In this document: one piece after another, positions 1 to 6,010 of the stretch
How positions within the stretch are numbered: position 1 is the stretch's first letter
Layout: every line of letters starts with the position of its first letter
Source of the DNA: DATARH01 sp036278835
GTDB lineage: Bacteria > Pseudomonadota > Alphaproteobacteria > ATCC43930 > CGMCC-115725
NCBI GenBank assembly: GCA_036278835.1
Contig: DASUKH010000153.1
Coordinates: forward strand, 1 to 8,652
DNA length: 8,652 nt
Reading direction: 5' to 3'
Made by a program: the position numbers and the translations under genes
The notes under the pieces: model-generated
Told to the model about the DNA's origin: nothing
What the model saw: only the letters and a program-made list of their open reading frames with translations
The model's database searches: none

Positions 1-1523
1 ACCGCGTTCTCGTGATAGTCGAGCACGGTCAGCGCGAGGCCGCAATCACGCGCCAGTGCATCGACAAAGGCGGCGATCGGCCCGTTGCCGACCCCTTCGA
101 TGCGGCGCTCGCCGCCGTCCGTTATCACCGTGGCGACGACGCGGCGCTCGTTTGGCCGCCGCTCGGGCAGCACCGTGTAGTCGATGAGGCGCACGCCGCC
201 CGGTCCGGCATCGAGATAGGTTTCCTCGAACAACGACCAGATCGCCGCGCTGGTCAGCTCCTTGCCGGTGCGGTCGGCGACTTCCTGGACGATGCGGCTG
301 AACTCGATCTGCAAGCCGCGCGGCAGGTCGAGGCCGCGATCGGCCTTCAGAACATAGGCGATGCCGCCCTTGCCGGACTGGCTGTTGACCCGGATCACCG
401 CCTCGTAGCTGCGCCCCAGATCCTTCGGATCGATCGGCAGGTAGGGCACCTCCCAAAAATCGTCGTTGCGCTTTTCGAGAGCCTCGAAGCCCTTCTTGAT
501 TGCGTCCTGGTGCGACCCGGAAAACGCCGTATAGACCAGCTCGCCGGCATAGGGGTGGCGCGGATGCACCGGCAGTTGCGTGCAGTATTCGGCGGTGCGC
601 ACCACCGCGTCGATGTCATGGACGACGAGGCCGGGCTCGACGCCCTGGCTGAACAGGTTGAGCGCCAGGGTCATGACATCGACATTGCCGGTGCGCTCGC
701 CGTTGCCGAACAGCGTGCCCTCGACCCGGTCGGCGCCGGCCATCAGCGCCAGCTCGGTCGCCGCCACCGCGGCGCCGCGGTCGTTGTGCGGATGGACGCT
801 GAGGATGAGGCTGTCGCGGTTGCGGACTTGGCGGGCAAACCACTCGATCTGGTCAGCATAGACATTGGCGGTCGCCATCTCGACCGTGCCGGGCAGGTTG
901 ACGATCATCTTGCGCTCCGGGGTCGGGCGCCAGACGTCCATCACCGCTTCGCAAATCTCGACCGCATAATCGAGTTCGGTGCCGCTAAAGCTCTCCGGCG
1001 AATACTGGTAGATGATGTCGGTTTCCGGCATCTGCGCCGCGAGCTCGCGGATTTGCCGCGCGCCGGTCACCGCGATGTCGGTAATGCCAGCCTTGTCGAG
1101 GCCGAACACGACCCGGCGCTGCAGTTCCGAGGTCGAGTTGTAGAGGTGGACGATCGCCCGCTTGGCGCCCTTGATCGCCGCGAAGGTCTTGTCGATCAGC
1201 TCGGGCCGCGATTGCGTCAGCACCTGGATCGTCACGTCGGCGGGGATCAGGTCCTCCTCGATGATCTCGCGGACGAAGGCGAGGTCGGTATCCGAGGCGG
1301 CCGGGAAGCCGACCTCGATCTCCTTGAAGCCGAGGCCGAGCAGCAGATCGAACATGCGGCGCTTCTTCTCCGGCCCCATCGGCTCGACCAGCGCCTGGTT
1401 GCCGTCGCGCAGATCGACCGAGCACCACGCGGGCGCTTTTATGATCGTGCGCGATGGCCATTGCCGGTCGGGCAGATTGATCGGCGGGAACGGGCGGTAT
1501 TTATGGATCGGCATGGCGGACAT
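1..1523 (-). CDS. leuA: 2-isopropylmalate synthase, long type (3' end beyond window)
   Basis: Condenses acetyl-CoA with 2-oxoisovalerate to give 2-isopropylmalate (EC 2.3.3.13), the first committed step of leucine synthesis, in the cytoplasm. The minus strand reads open for 507 codons from ATG 1523 to the window edge with no frameshift. The N terminus MSAMPIHKYRPFPPINLPDR and the following SVDLRDGNQAL segment (residues 35-45) are typical of the long LeuA class of about 550-560 residues, so roughly 50 residues are missing. Visible active-site features are R39/D40 in DLRDGNQ, the metal-binding HPHND (H244, H246) and GNGERTGN at 273-280. Residues from about 370 onward match the C-terminal part leading into the LeuA allosteric (leucine feedback) domain, which is cut by the edge. 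The start is supported by GGGAG six bases upstream; a second ATG three codons in (1514) is less well spaced. It has its own promoter and a long leader. Confidence 0.97.
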   Translation of the reverse strand, partial: MSAMPIHKYRPFPPINLPDRQWPSRTIIKAPAWCSVDLRDGNQALVEPMGPEKKRRMFDLLLGLGFKEIEVGFPAASDTDLAFVREIIEEDLIPADVTIQVLTQSRPELIDKTFAAIKGAKRAIVHLYNSTSELQRRVVFGLDKAGITDIAVTGARQIRELAAQMPETDIIYQYSPESFSGTELDYAVEICEAVMDVWRPTPERKMIVNLPGTVEMATANVYADQIEWFARQVRNRDSLILSVHPHNDRGAAVAATELALMAGADRVEGTLFGNGERTGNVDVMTLALNLFSQGVEPGLVVHDIDAVVRTAEYCTQLPVHPRHPYAGELVYTAFSGSHQDAIKKGFEALEKRNDDFWEVPYLPIDPKDLGRSYEAVIRVNSQSGKGGIAYVLKADRGLDLPRGLQIEFSRIVQEVADRTGKELTSAAIWSLFEETYLDAGPGGVRLIDYTVLPERRPNERRVVATVITDGGERRIEGVGNGPIAAFVDALARDCGLALTVLDYHENA

Positions 1524-1529
1524 AAGGAA

Positions 1530-1545
1530 CTCCCGGGTCACGGGA
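1530..1545 (-). promoter_or_regulatory. leuA ribosome binding site inside a small hairpin
   Basis: On the transcribed strand, TCCCG (1545-1541), a five-base loop TGACC, and CGGGA (1535-1531) form a perfect 5-bp stem. The leuA Shine-Dalgarno GGGAG (1534-1530) lies almost entirely in the 3' arm, six bases before ATG 1523. The SD spacing fixes the leuA start. The pairing suggests translation initiation could be damped when the hairpin forms; the stem is short, so its stability in vivo is uncertain. Confidence 0.5.
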
Positions 1546-1595
1546 CCGCCGGCTTGTTTCGTTGCGGAGCGGCGGCCTGTTGCGGTTCGGCGATG

Positions 1596-1622
1596 CGGCC
1601 GGCGGGCAGATTCCCCCGGCCG
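1596..1622 (-). other. Strong GC-rich stem-loop in the leuA leader
   Basis: The transcribed strand carries CGGCCGG + GGG, a six-base loop AATCTG, then CCC + G bulge + CCGGCCG: a 10-bp stem, all G-C pairs, with one bulged base (position 1603). It lies 73 bases upstream of the leuA start. It is not followed by a T run, so it is not a canonical Rho-independent terminator. It could be a pause hairpin, an RNA-protein site or simply a stable leader element. Confidence 0.55.
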
Positions 1623-1714
1623 GTGCTAAGTCGCCGCGCGCCGCTCCAGCGCAACTCGACGCAGGGAAAACCCGAAACCGGCAAAGCCATGACGATTACC
1701 CGAACGCGGGAGGG

Positions 1715-1735
1715 GTTCCCTTGCGGGAACGCAAG
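1715..1735 (-). other. Two overlapping, mutually exclusive leader hairpins
   Basis: Two perfect inverted repeats share bases. On the transcribed strand the upstream one is CTTGCG-TTCC-CGCAAG (1735-1720) and the downstream one is GTTCCC-GCAA-GGGAAC (1730-1715), the latter closed by a GNRA-type GCAA tetraloop. Each has a 6-bp stem, and the loop and 3' arm of the first supply the 5' arm and loop of the second, so both cannot form at once. This is the geometry of an RNA switch. A further 4-bp hairpin, CCCG-CGTT-CGGG (1710-1699), follows directly. Confidence 0.5.
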
Positions 1736-1756
1736 ACGAGCGGCGGCCGACGCCCT

Positions 1757-1804
1757 TCAGGACGCCGGGGTCGTAAGTCGCAGCTCGGGACGCGAACGGA
1801 TCAT
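1757..1804 (-). CDS. Candidate 15-codon leader peptide upstream of leuA
   Basis: ATG 1804 opens a short frame encoding MIRSRPELRLTTPAS, ending at TGA 1759-1757. It starts only about three bases after the predicted transcript start, so it would be translated as a leaderless or near-leaderless message, as is known for some alphaproteobacterial leader peptides such as TrpL of Sinorhizobium. An in-frame ATG at 1816 would add MQRS if transcription began further upstream. The peptide has two Leu codons (CTG, CTT) in three and three Arg, so leucine enrichment is modest and there is no run of Leu codons as in enterobacterial LeuL. The overlapping switch-like hairpins start 22 bases after its stop. 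I do not recognise the peptide; chance occurrence cannot be excluded. Confidence 0.35.
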   Translation of the reverse strand: MIRSRPELRLTTPAS

Positions 1805-1813
1805 GCTGCGCTG

Positions 1814-1842
1814 CATATAACAGCGCGGGCCGGCCAAGTCAA
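1814..1842 (-). promoter_or_regulatory. Putative sigma-70-type promoter for leuA
   Basis: TTGACT (1842-1837; five of six match the TTGACA consensus) is followed after exactly 17 bases by TATATG (1819-1814; four of six match TATAAT). It is the most AT-rich spot in a very GC-rich stretch and begins 11 bases after the rpoN stop codon. A purine start near A1807 is predicted. Its position implies that leuA is transcribed independently of the rpoN operon, though read-through is possible because I see no terminator after rpoN. Confidence 0.6.
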
Positions 1843-1852
1843 CGAACCGCGC

Positions 1853-3304
1853 TCACGCCGGCATTGCCCTGTCGCGGCGGCGCTGCGTCGAGGCGGGGAT
1901 GCGTAGCGCCTCGCGGTATTTGGCGACGGTGCGGCGGGCGATGTCGATCCCCTCCGCGTGCAGAAGCTTGACGAGCTTGTCATCCGAGAGAGTCCGGTTC
2001 CACGGCTCGCTATCGACGAGAGCGCGGATGCGGAAACGCACCGCCTCGGCGGAATGCGGCTCGCCGCCGCTTGTGGCGGCGATCGCCGCGGTGAAGAAGT
2101 ATTTCAATTCGAACAGGCCGCGCGGCGTCGCGATGTATTTGTTGCTGGTGACCCGGCTGACCGTGCTTTCGTGCATGCCGAGCGCGTCGGCGACATCGCG
2201 CAGCACGAGCGGCCGCAACCCGCTGACGCCGTGGCGGAAAAACCCGTCCTGCCGCTCGACGATCTCGCCCGCGACCTTGAGGATCGTGACGGCGCGCTGG
2301 TGCAGCGACTTGACGATCCAGTTGGCGGCCTGCAGGCGATCGGCGAGGTAGGCGCGCTCTGCCTTGCCGGGAGCGCTGCCGGCCACCTGTGCGTAATAGC
2401 GACGGTTGACGAGGATGCGCGGCAAGGTCGCATCGTTCAGCTCGATATCCCAGGCGCCGTCCGGCCGCGCGCGCATGAAGACGTCGGGCACGACCGGCGC
2501 CGCCAAAGGCGGGTCGTAGGCGTGCCCCGGCCGCGGGTCGAGGGTGCGGATCTCGGCGATCATATCAACAAGATCGGCGGCATCGACCCCGCAGAGCCGC
2601 ATCAATCCCGGCAGGTCGCGCGCCGCCAGCAGCGGCAGATGGTCGAGAAGGCGCTGTATCGCCGGGTCGAGGCGGTCGCGGTCGCGCAGCTGCAATGCCA
2701 GGCACTCGGCGAGGTCGCGGGCAAACACACCGGGCGGGTCGAACTCCTGCAGCCGGGTGAGCACGCGCTCGACCCGCTCCGTCGGGCAACCGAGGCGCAA
2801 GGCAGTCTCGTCGAGCCCGCCGCGCAGGTACCCCGCCTCGTCGAGCTGTTCGAGCAGCAAAAGCGCGATCGCCCGATTGACCGGATCGGGCAGGTCGGCG
2901 CCGATCTGCTCGAGAAGGTGCTCGCGCAGCGTATGCGGCGGAGCGGGCTTCTCCTCGATGCCCGGCAGACCGTCGCGAATGCCGGCGGAATGACGGAATG
3001 CGGAATCATCGGCCCGGTCGGCCGAGCCGTCGCCATCCGCGCCGGCCGCCATCTGCCAATGCTCGGCCGCATCCACGGCAATCGGCTCATCGGGCGGCGC
3101 GACGTCGGCCTCGACCGGCGGCGGCTCGTCGCCGCCATCACCGGTTTCGAGCAGCGGGTTCTGCTCGATCTCTTCCTGCAAAAATCCGGCCAGCTCGAGG
3201 TTTGAGAGCTGCAGCATGCGGATCGCCTGACGCAACTGCGGCGTCATCACCAGGTTCTGGCTCTGGCGCAATTCGAGCCGCTGCGACAAACCCAATCCGT
3301 TCAC
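1853..3304 (-). CDS. rpoN: RNA polymerase sigma-54 factor
   Basis: The alternative sigma factor that directs core RNA polymerase to -24/-12 promoters and needs AAA+ enhancer-binding activators; it typically serves nitrogen metabolism, motility and transport genes. The 483-residue product has the full family layout: a Gln-rich region I (residues 7-53, with SQNLVMTPQLRQAIRMLQLS), an acidic linker (about 54-105), the core-binding domain (about 120-310), a helix-turn-helix (about 366-387, DVADALGMHESTVSR) and the exact RpoN box ARRTVAKYRE at 456-465. The start is GTG 3304; no other plausible start lies between the lptB stop and region I. A weak SD (ACAGG) lies eight bases upstream. It follows lptB by 26 bases, the conserved proteobacterial lptB-rpoN order, so it is probably cotranscribed. 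Hpf and PtsN genes, which usually follow, are not here. Confidence 0.98.
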   Translation of the reverse strand: MNGLGLSQRLELRQSQNLVMTPQLRQAIRMLQLSNLELAGFLQEEIEQNPLLETGDGGDEPPPVEADVAPPDEPIAVDAAEHWQMAAGADGDGSADRADDSAFRHSAGIRDGLPGIEEKPAPPHTLREHLLEQIGADLPDPVNRAIALLLLEQLDEAGYLRGGLDETALRLGCPTERVERVLTRLQEFDPPGVFARDLAECLALQLRDRDRLDPAIQRLLDHLPLLAARDLPGLMRLCGVDAADLVDMIAEIRTLDPRPGHAYDPPLAAPVVPDVFMRARPDGAWDIELNDATLPRILVNRRYYAQVAGSAPGKAERAYLADRLQAANWIVKSLHQRAVTILKVAGEIVERQDGFFRHGVSGLRPLVLRDVADALGMHESTVSRVTSNKYIATPRGLFELKYFFTAAIAATSGGEPHSAEAVRFRIRALVDSEPWNRTLSDDKLVKLLHAEGIDIARRTVAKYREALRIPASTQRRRDRAMPA

Positions 3305-3330
3305 CTCGAAGGCCTGTGCGGAGCGGCTGG

Positions 3331-4164
3331 TTACAGGCTGAAGCGTTCGCCGAGATAGACCCGCCTGACCTCGGCGTCGGAGACGATCGCGTCGGGCTGA
3401 CCTTCCATCAGCACCCGGCCCTCATGCAAGATATATGCCCGATCGACGATTTTCAGCGTATCGCGGACATTATGGTCGGTGATCAGGACGCCGATGCCGC
3501 GGTCCTTGAGGTGGGCGACAAGGTCGCGGATATCGCCGACGGCGATCGGGTCTATGCCCGCCAGCGGCTCGTCGAGCAGGAAGAAATTTGGTTCGGTCGC
3601 CAATGCCCGCGCGATCTCGACCCGTCGCCGCTCGCCGCCCGACAAAGCCATCGCCGCGGCGCGCCGCAAATGGCTGATCGAGAATTCGGTCAGCAACGCA
3701 TTGAGCTTTGCTTCGCGCGCCTCGGGTACCGGCTCGGCGATTTCGAGGATCGCGCGGATGTTCTGCTCGACCGTCAACCCGCGGAAGATCGAGGCTTCCT
3801 GCGGCAAGTAGCCGATCCCGAGGCGGGCGCGGCGATACATCGGCAATTCGGTGATATCGCGTCCGTCGAGTTCGACCGTCCCGGTATCGGCGGCGATCAG
3901 CCCGGTAATGATGTAGAAGCAGGTCGTCTTGCCGGCGCCGTTGGGACCGAGCAGGCCGACCACCTCGCCGCGCTGCACGGCCACGGTGACCCCGCGCAGC
4001 ACCGGCCGACGCTTGAAGCTCTTGCCGAGACCGCGGCCGAGAAGGCCGCGATTATCGGCGACGAGCCGCGGCCCCGGTGGCCCTGGCGCCCGCGCGGGCG
4101 GCGTCTCTAGCCACGCCGGCCCGGCATAATGCGGCACCGGCTCGCCCGATCGGCCACGCATCAT
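3331..4164 (-). CDS. lptB: Lipopolysaccharide export ATP-binding protein LptB
   Basis: Cytoplasmic ABC ATPase that powers extraction of lipopolysaccharide from the inner membrane with LptF/LptG and hands it to LptC and LptA. Visible motifs: Walker A GPNGAGKTT (residues 73-81, K79), Q-loop Q122 in GYLPQEASIF, signature LSGGERRR from 174, Walker B FFLLDEP (194-200, E199), switch H231 in TDHN, and the C-terminal VYLGERFSL typical of LptB. The start is chosen at ATG 4164: its A is the last base of the lptA stop (TGATG) and AAGGGA lies five bases upstream. GTG 4167 would be too close to that SD; ATG 4161 is also possible. At 277 residues it exceeds the usual about 240, owing to a Pro/Gly/Ala-rich N-terminal extension of about 35-40 residues before the ABC domain. 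Confidence 0.97.
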   Translation of the reverse strand: MMRGRSGEPVPHYAGPAWLETPPARAPGPPGPRLVADNRGLLGRGLGKSFKRRPVLRGVTVAVQRGEVVGLLGPNGAGKTTCFYIITGLIAADTGTVELDGRDITELPMYRRARLGIGYLPQEASIFRGLTVEQNIRAILEIAEPVPEAREAKLNALLTEFSISHLRRAAAMALSGGERRRVEIARALATEPNFFLLDEPLAGIDPIAVGDIRDLVAHLKDRGIGVLITDHNVRDTLKIVDRAYILHEGRVLMEGQPDAIVSDAEVRRVYLGERFSL

Positions 4165-5168
4165 CACTTTCCCTTGTGGGGCGGCGCGGCGGGCCGGCCG
4201 CCGTTGTCGGTCGCGCCGGGCGCGCTACCGTCCTTGTCGCGCACGAACAGGCCCTGCACCCGCCGATGCACGCCCGGCAGGATGCGGCTGACATTCCTGT
4301 TAAGATCCATGACCCCGCGATCGCCGCGGATCACATCCTTGCCGCGCTCGATCACGACATTGCGGATCAGCGTGGCGATGCCGGTTTCGGCGTTATAAAC
4401 GCCGAAATCGGCACGCCCGACATCCCGGCCGCGGGAGATGACGACGTGCCCCTGGGCATCGATCCGGCTGATCTTCGATCCCTCGGCGCCGTTGCCCGCT
4501 GCCGACGCCTTGATCGCCGGGCCGGGTCGCGGGCGCGGCTTGGTCTTGGCCTCGCCCGGCCCCGTCTTGACCATGTAGGCGGTCAGGATATCGGCCCGGA
4601 CCGCGCGGTCGCCGCGGGTCGCGACGGCGTCGCCGCGCGCCACCGCGATCTGCTTCTGGTCGTACCACTCGAGGCTGTCGCGCGCGGTGACGGTATCGGT
4701 CGCAGTCGTCAGTTTCAGCCCCTTGCCGGTGATGACCGCGACCCCCTGGTCGATGTCATAGACGGCGCGGTCGCCGACCACGGTCTGGCCGCCGCGCTTT
4801 AGCACGACATGACCCTCGGCCTCGACCCGGTAGATTTCGGTGTTGCCGCCGATCGCGCCGGCGGTGCCGGAGGCGGCACCGGCCGCCCCGCGCTTCACCT
4901 GCCGGTAATGGGCGATCAGCCGGTCGGCATGCACCGAATTGTCGCCGCGGCTCGCGATCGCATTGCCGCGCGCGATATACACCTGCGCGTTCTGCTGCCA
5001 CTCGATTCCCGAATCGGCCTGAATATGGACCGGCTCGTTGCCGGCTGGCGCCACCACACCGGATGGCGCGGCAGCCGGGATCTCGGCGCCGGTGGCTGGT
5101 GCGACGGCGGCGCACAGAAGCAGGACGGCGGCGAGCGTCCCCTGCCGGTGGCGACATCGCATTGGCAT
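4164..5168 (-). CDS. lptA: Lipopolysaccharide transport periplasmic protein LptA, two-module form
   Basis: Periplasmic bridge protein that passes lipopolysaccharide from LptC to the LptD/E translocon. The 334-residue product begins with a signal peptide (basic MPMRCRHRQG, then a hydrophobic stretch to about residue 26; likely cleavage near ATG-AE). Two OstA/LptA-type modules follow: about 47-158 and about 159-299. They align closely, e.g. EWQQNAQVYIARGNAIASRG with EWYDQKQIAVARGDAVATRG, and YRVEAEGHVVLKRG with SRIDAQGHVVISRG. Each has a low-complexity Gly/Ala or Lys/Pro-rich insert at the same point (91-110; 201-231). A Gly/Pro tail closes the protein. E. coli LptA is about 185 residues, so this is nearly double. 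The start ATG 5168 overlaps the lptC stop (TGATG) and has a GGGGG SD. The frame stays open upstream across lptC to 5840, but there lptC codes in another frame. Confidence 0.93.
   Translation of the reverse strand: MPMRCRHRQGTLAAVLLLCAAVAPATGAEIPAAAPSGVVAPAGNEPVHIQADSGIEWQQNAQVYIARGNAIASRGDNSVHADRLIAHYRQVKRGAAGAASGTAGAIGGNTEIYRVEAEGHVVLKRGGQTVVGDRAVYDIDQGVAVITGKGLKLTTATDTVTARDSLEWYDQKQIAVARGDAVATRGDRAVRADILTAYMVKTGPGEAKTKPRPRPGPAIKASAAGNGAEGSKISRIDAQGHVVISRGRDVGRADFGVYNAETGIATLIRNVVIERGKDVIRGDRGVMDLNRNVSRILPGVHRRVQGLFVRDKDGSAPGATDNGGRPAAPPHKGK
4272..5030 (-). repeat. Tandem internal duplication of the OstA/LptA module within lptA
   Basis: Protein-level repeat: module 1 spans about 5030-4695 and module 2 about 4694-4272. 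Matching landmarks are E56-W57 with E167-W168 (offset 111), and H120 with H241 (offset 121); the 10-residue difference comes from the longer Lys/Pro-rich insert in module 2. The similarity is clear in protein but diverged, so the duplication is old and not an assembly artefact. The start of module 2 also continues the beta-strand pattern of module 1, as expected for a stacked jelly-roll. Confidence 0.85.
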
Positions 5169-6010
5169 CACCGCCGCCCCCGGGCATGCGAGGCGCGATG
5201 CCGGGAATGCGCCCGATGCCGATGCGCCGACGCGTGCCGGTGCGCCGCCGCCCGCTCGTGCGCCATCGCGGCGCCCGCCTCCGCCGCGGCCCTGGCGACC
5301 GGGGCGGGCAGCGCGGCCGGCGCCGGTGCCTTTGCGCTGCGCGGCGCCGACTTGAGGAGCGCGTCCGCCCGGCCGGTGAACAGGATCGTGTCGCCCTTGT
5401 CGAGAACCCGGAAACCCTGCGCCTTGATGCGCCCCGACGGCCCCTGCCCGGCAACCGGGTCGTCGCCCTCGGCGGTTTCGCGCGCGCCGTTGACGCGCGC
5501 CCGGTCGGTGACGAAGCGGGTGCCGTTCTGATGCACCAGGGTGACATTGCCGAACAGGTCCAAAAGTTGCGTCTGCTGCTGATAGATGCCGGTGCGGGCG
5601 GTGAGGGTGATGTCGGCGCCGCCGTTGGTCTTCAAGTCGGCGTGCGGCTTCTGCAGCGACATCAGGTCCTGGTGCTTTGGCACCTGGCGGCCGACCGCGG
5701 CGGTTACGACGAACGGCCGGCCGCGCCGATCGACGCCGGTATAGCGCGGGTTGATCATCCGCAATTCCTGCGCATCGCGCAGGTCGATCGCCGGGAACCC
5801 GGTGCGAATCCGCTCCCACAGCGGCGCAAGGCGGGGCCACGTCGCGATCAGCAGCAGCAACCCCAGCCCGAGCGCCGGCAGCAGCCGGCGCAGCAATGCG
5901 ACCCGCCGGCTGCGGCGATAGTCGGTGTCGGCCAACGCGACGGCGGAGCGGCCCCCGACCGTGTCCGGCCGCCGGGCCGGAAAGCCTGTTCCGCGAAGCG
6001 CCAGCCTCAT
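5168..6010 (-). CDS. lptC: Lipopolysaccharide export protein LptC, with His/Arg-rich C-terminal tail
   Basis: Bitopic inner-membrane protein that receives lipopolysaccharide from the LptB2FG transporter and passes it to LptA. The 280-residue product has an Arg-rich cytoplasmic N terminus, one membrane segment (about 43-59, LLPALGLGLLLLIATWP) and a periplasmic LptC/OstA-like domain (about 75-220, with NPRYTGVDRRGRPFVVTA, DLLGNV-like DLFGNVTLVHQ and an ending like GDTILFTGRADALL). Position and fold support the name more than strict sequence identity. After residue 220 come an Ala/Pro linker (221-248) and a tail (249-280) with 8 His and 9 Arg in 32 residues and one acidic residue; E. coli LptC (about 191) lacks these. 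ATG 6010 overlaps the kdsD stop as ATGA with GGGG a few bases before it, so translation is probably coupled. The frame stays open upstream inside kdsD but that is a shadow. Confidence 0.92.
   Translation of the reverse strand: MRLALRGTGFPARRPDTVGGRSAVALADTDYRRSRRVALLRRLLPALGLGLLLLIATWPRLAPLWERIRTGFPAIDLRDAQELRMINPRYTGVDRRGRPFVVTAAVGRQVPKHQDLMSLQKPHADLKTNGGADITLTARTGIYQQQTQLLDLFGNVTLVHQNGTRFVTDRARVNGARETAEGDDPVAGQGPSGRIKAQGFRVLDKGDTILFTGRADALLKSAPRSAKAPAPAALPAPVARAAAEAGAAMAHERAAAHRHASAHRHRAHSRHRASHARGRR

Larger units (their letters stand above)
1524..1852 (-). promoter_or_regulatory. leuA upstream region: promoter plus about 284-nt structured leader
   Basis: This is the only gene-free stretch over 300 bases in the window. 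Read on the minus strand it holds, in order, a sigma-70-like promoter, a 15-codon ORF, two overlapping alternative hairpins, a GC-rich stem-loop and an SD-masking hairpin just before leuA. The predicted transcript start near 1807 leaves an unusually long leader for a biosynthetic gene, and its layout resembles amino-acid biosynthesis attenuators. No strong hairpin followed directly by a long T run is visible, so a classical intrinsic terminator is not shown; the best T run is GGGTTTT at about 1672-1666. Leucine control is inference from the downstream gene. Confidence 0.6.

Noticed and set aside
1596..1622. Rho-independent terminator for rpoN or attenuator terminator
   Set aside because: The stem is strong but is followed by CATCGCCG, not a T run.
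12..1820. Plus-strand open frame of 602 codons
   Set aside because: It is antisense to leuA, which has unmistakable family motifs; the frame is a by-product of GC-rich codon use and its translation is Arg/Asp/His-rich with no domain.
1958..3205. Plus-strand open frame of 415 codons opposite rpoN
   Set aside because: Shadow of rpoN; low-complexity composition and no recognisable motif.
2998..4110. Plus-strand open frame of 370 codons spanning the rpoN/lptB junction
   Set aside because: Antisense to two well-supported genes; no family features and no ribosome binding site seen.
4164..5840. A 558-codon lptA reading with a long N-terminal extension
   Set aside because: The extra part overlaps lptC in another frame, and the signal peptide and stop-start overlap place the start at 5168.
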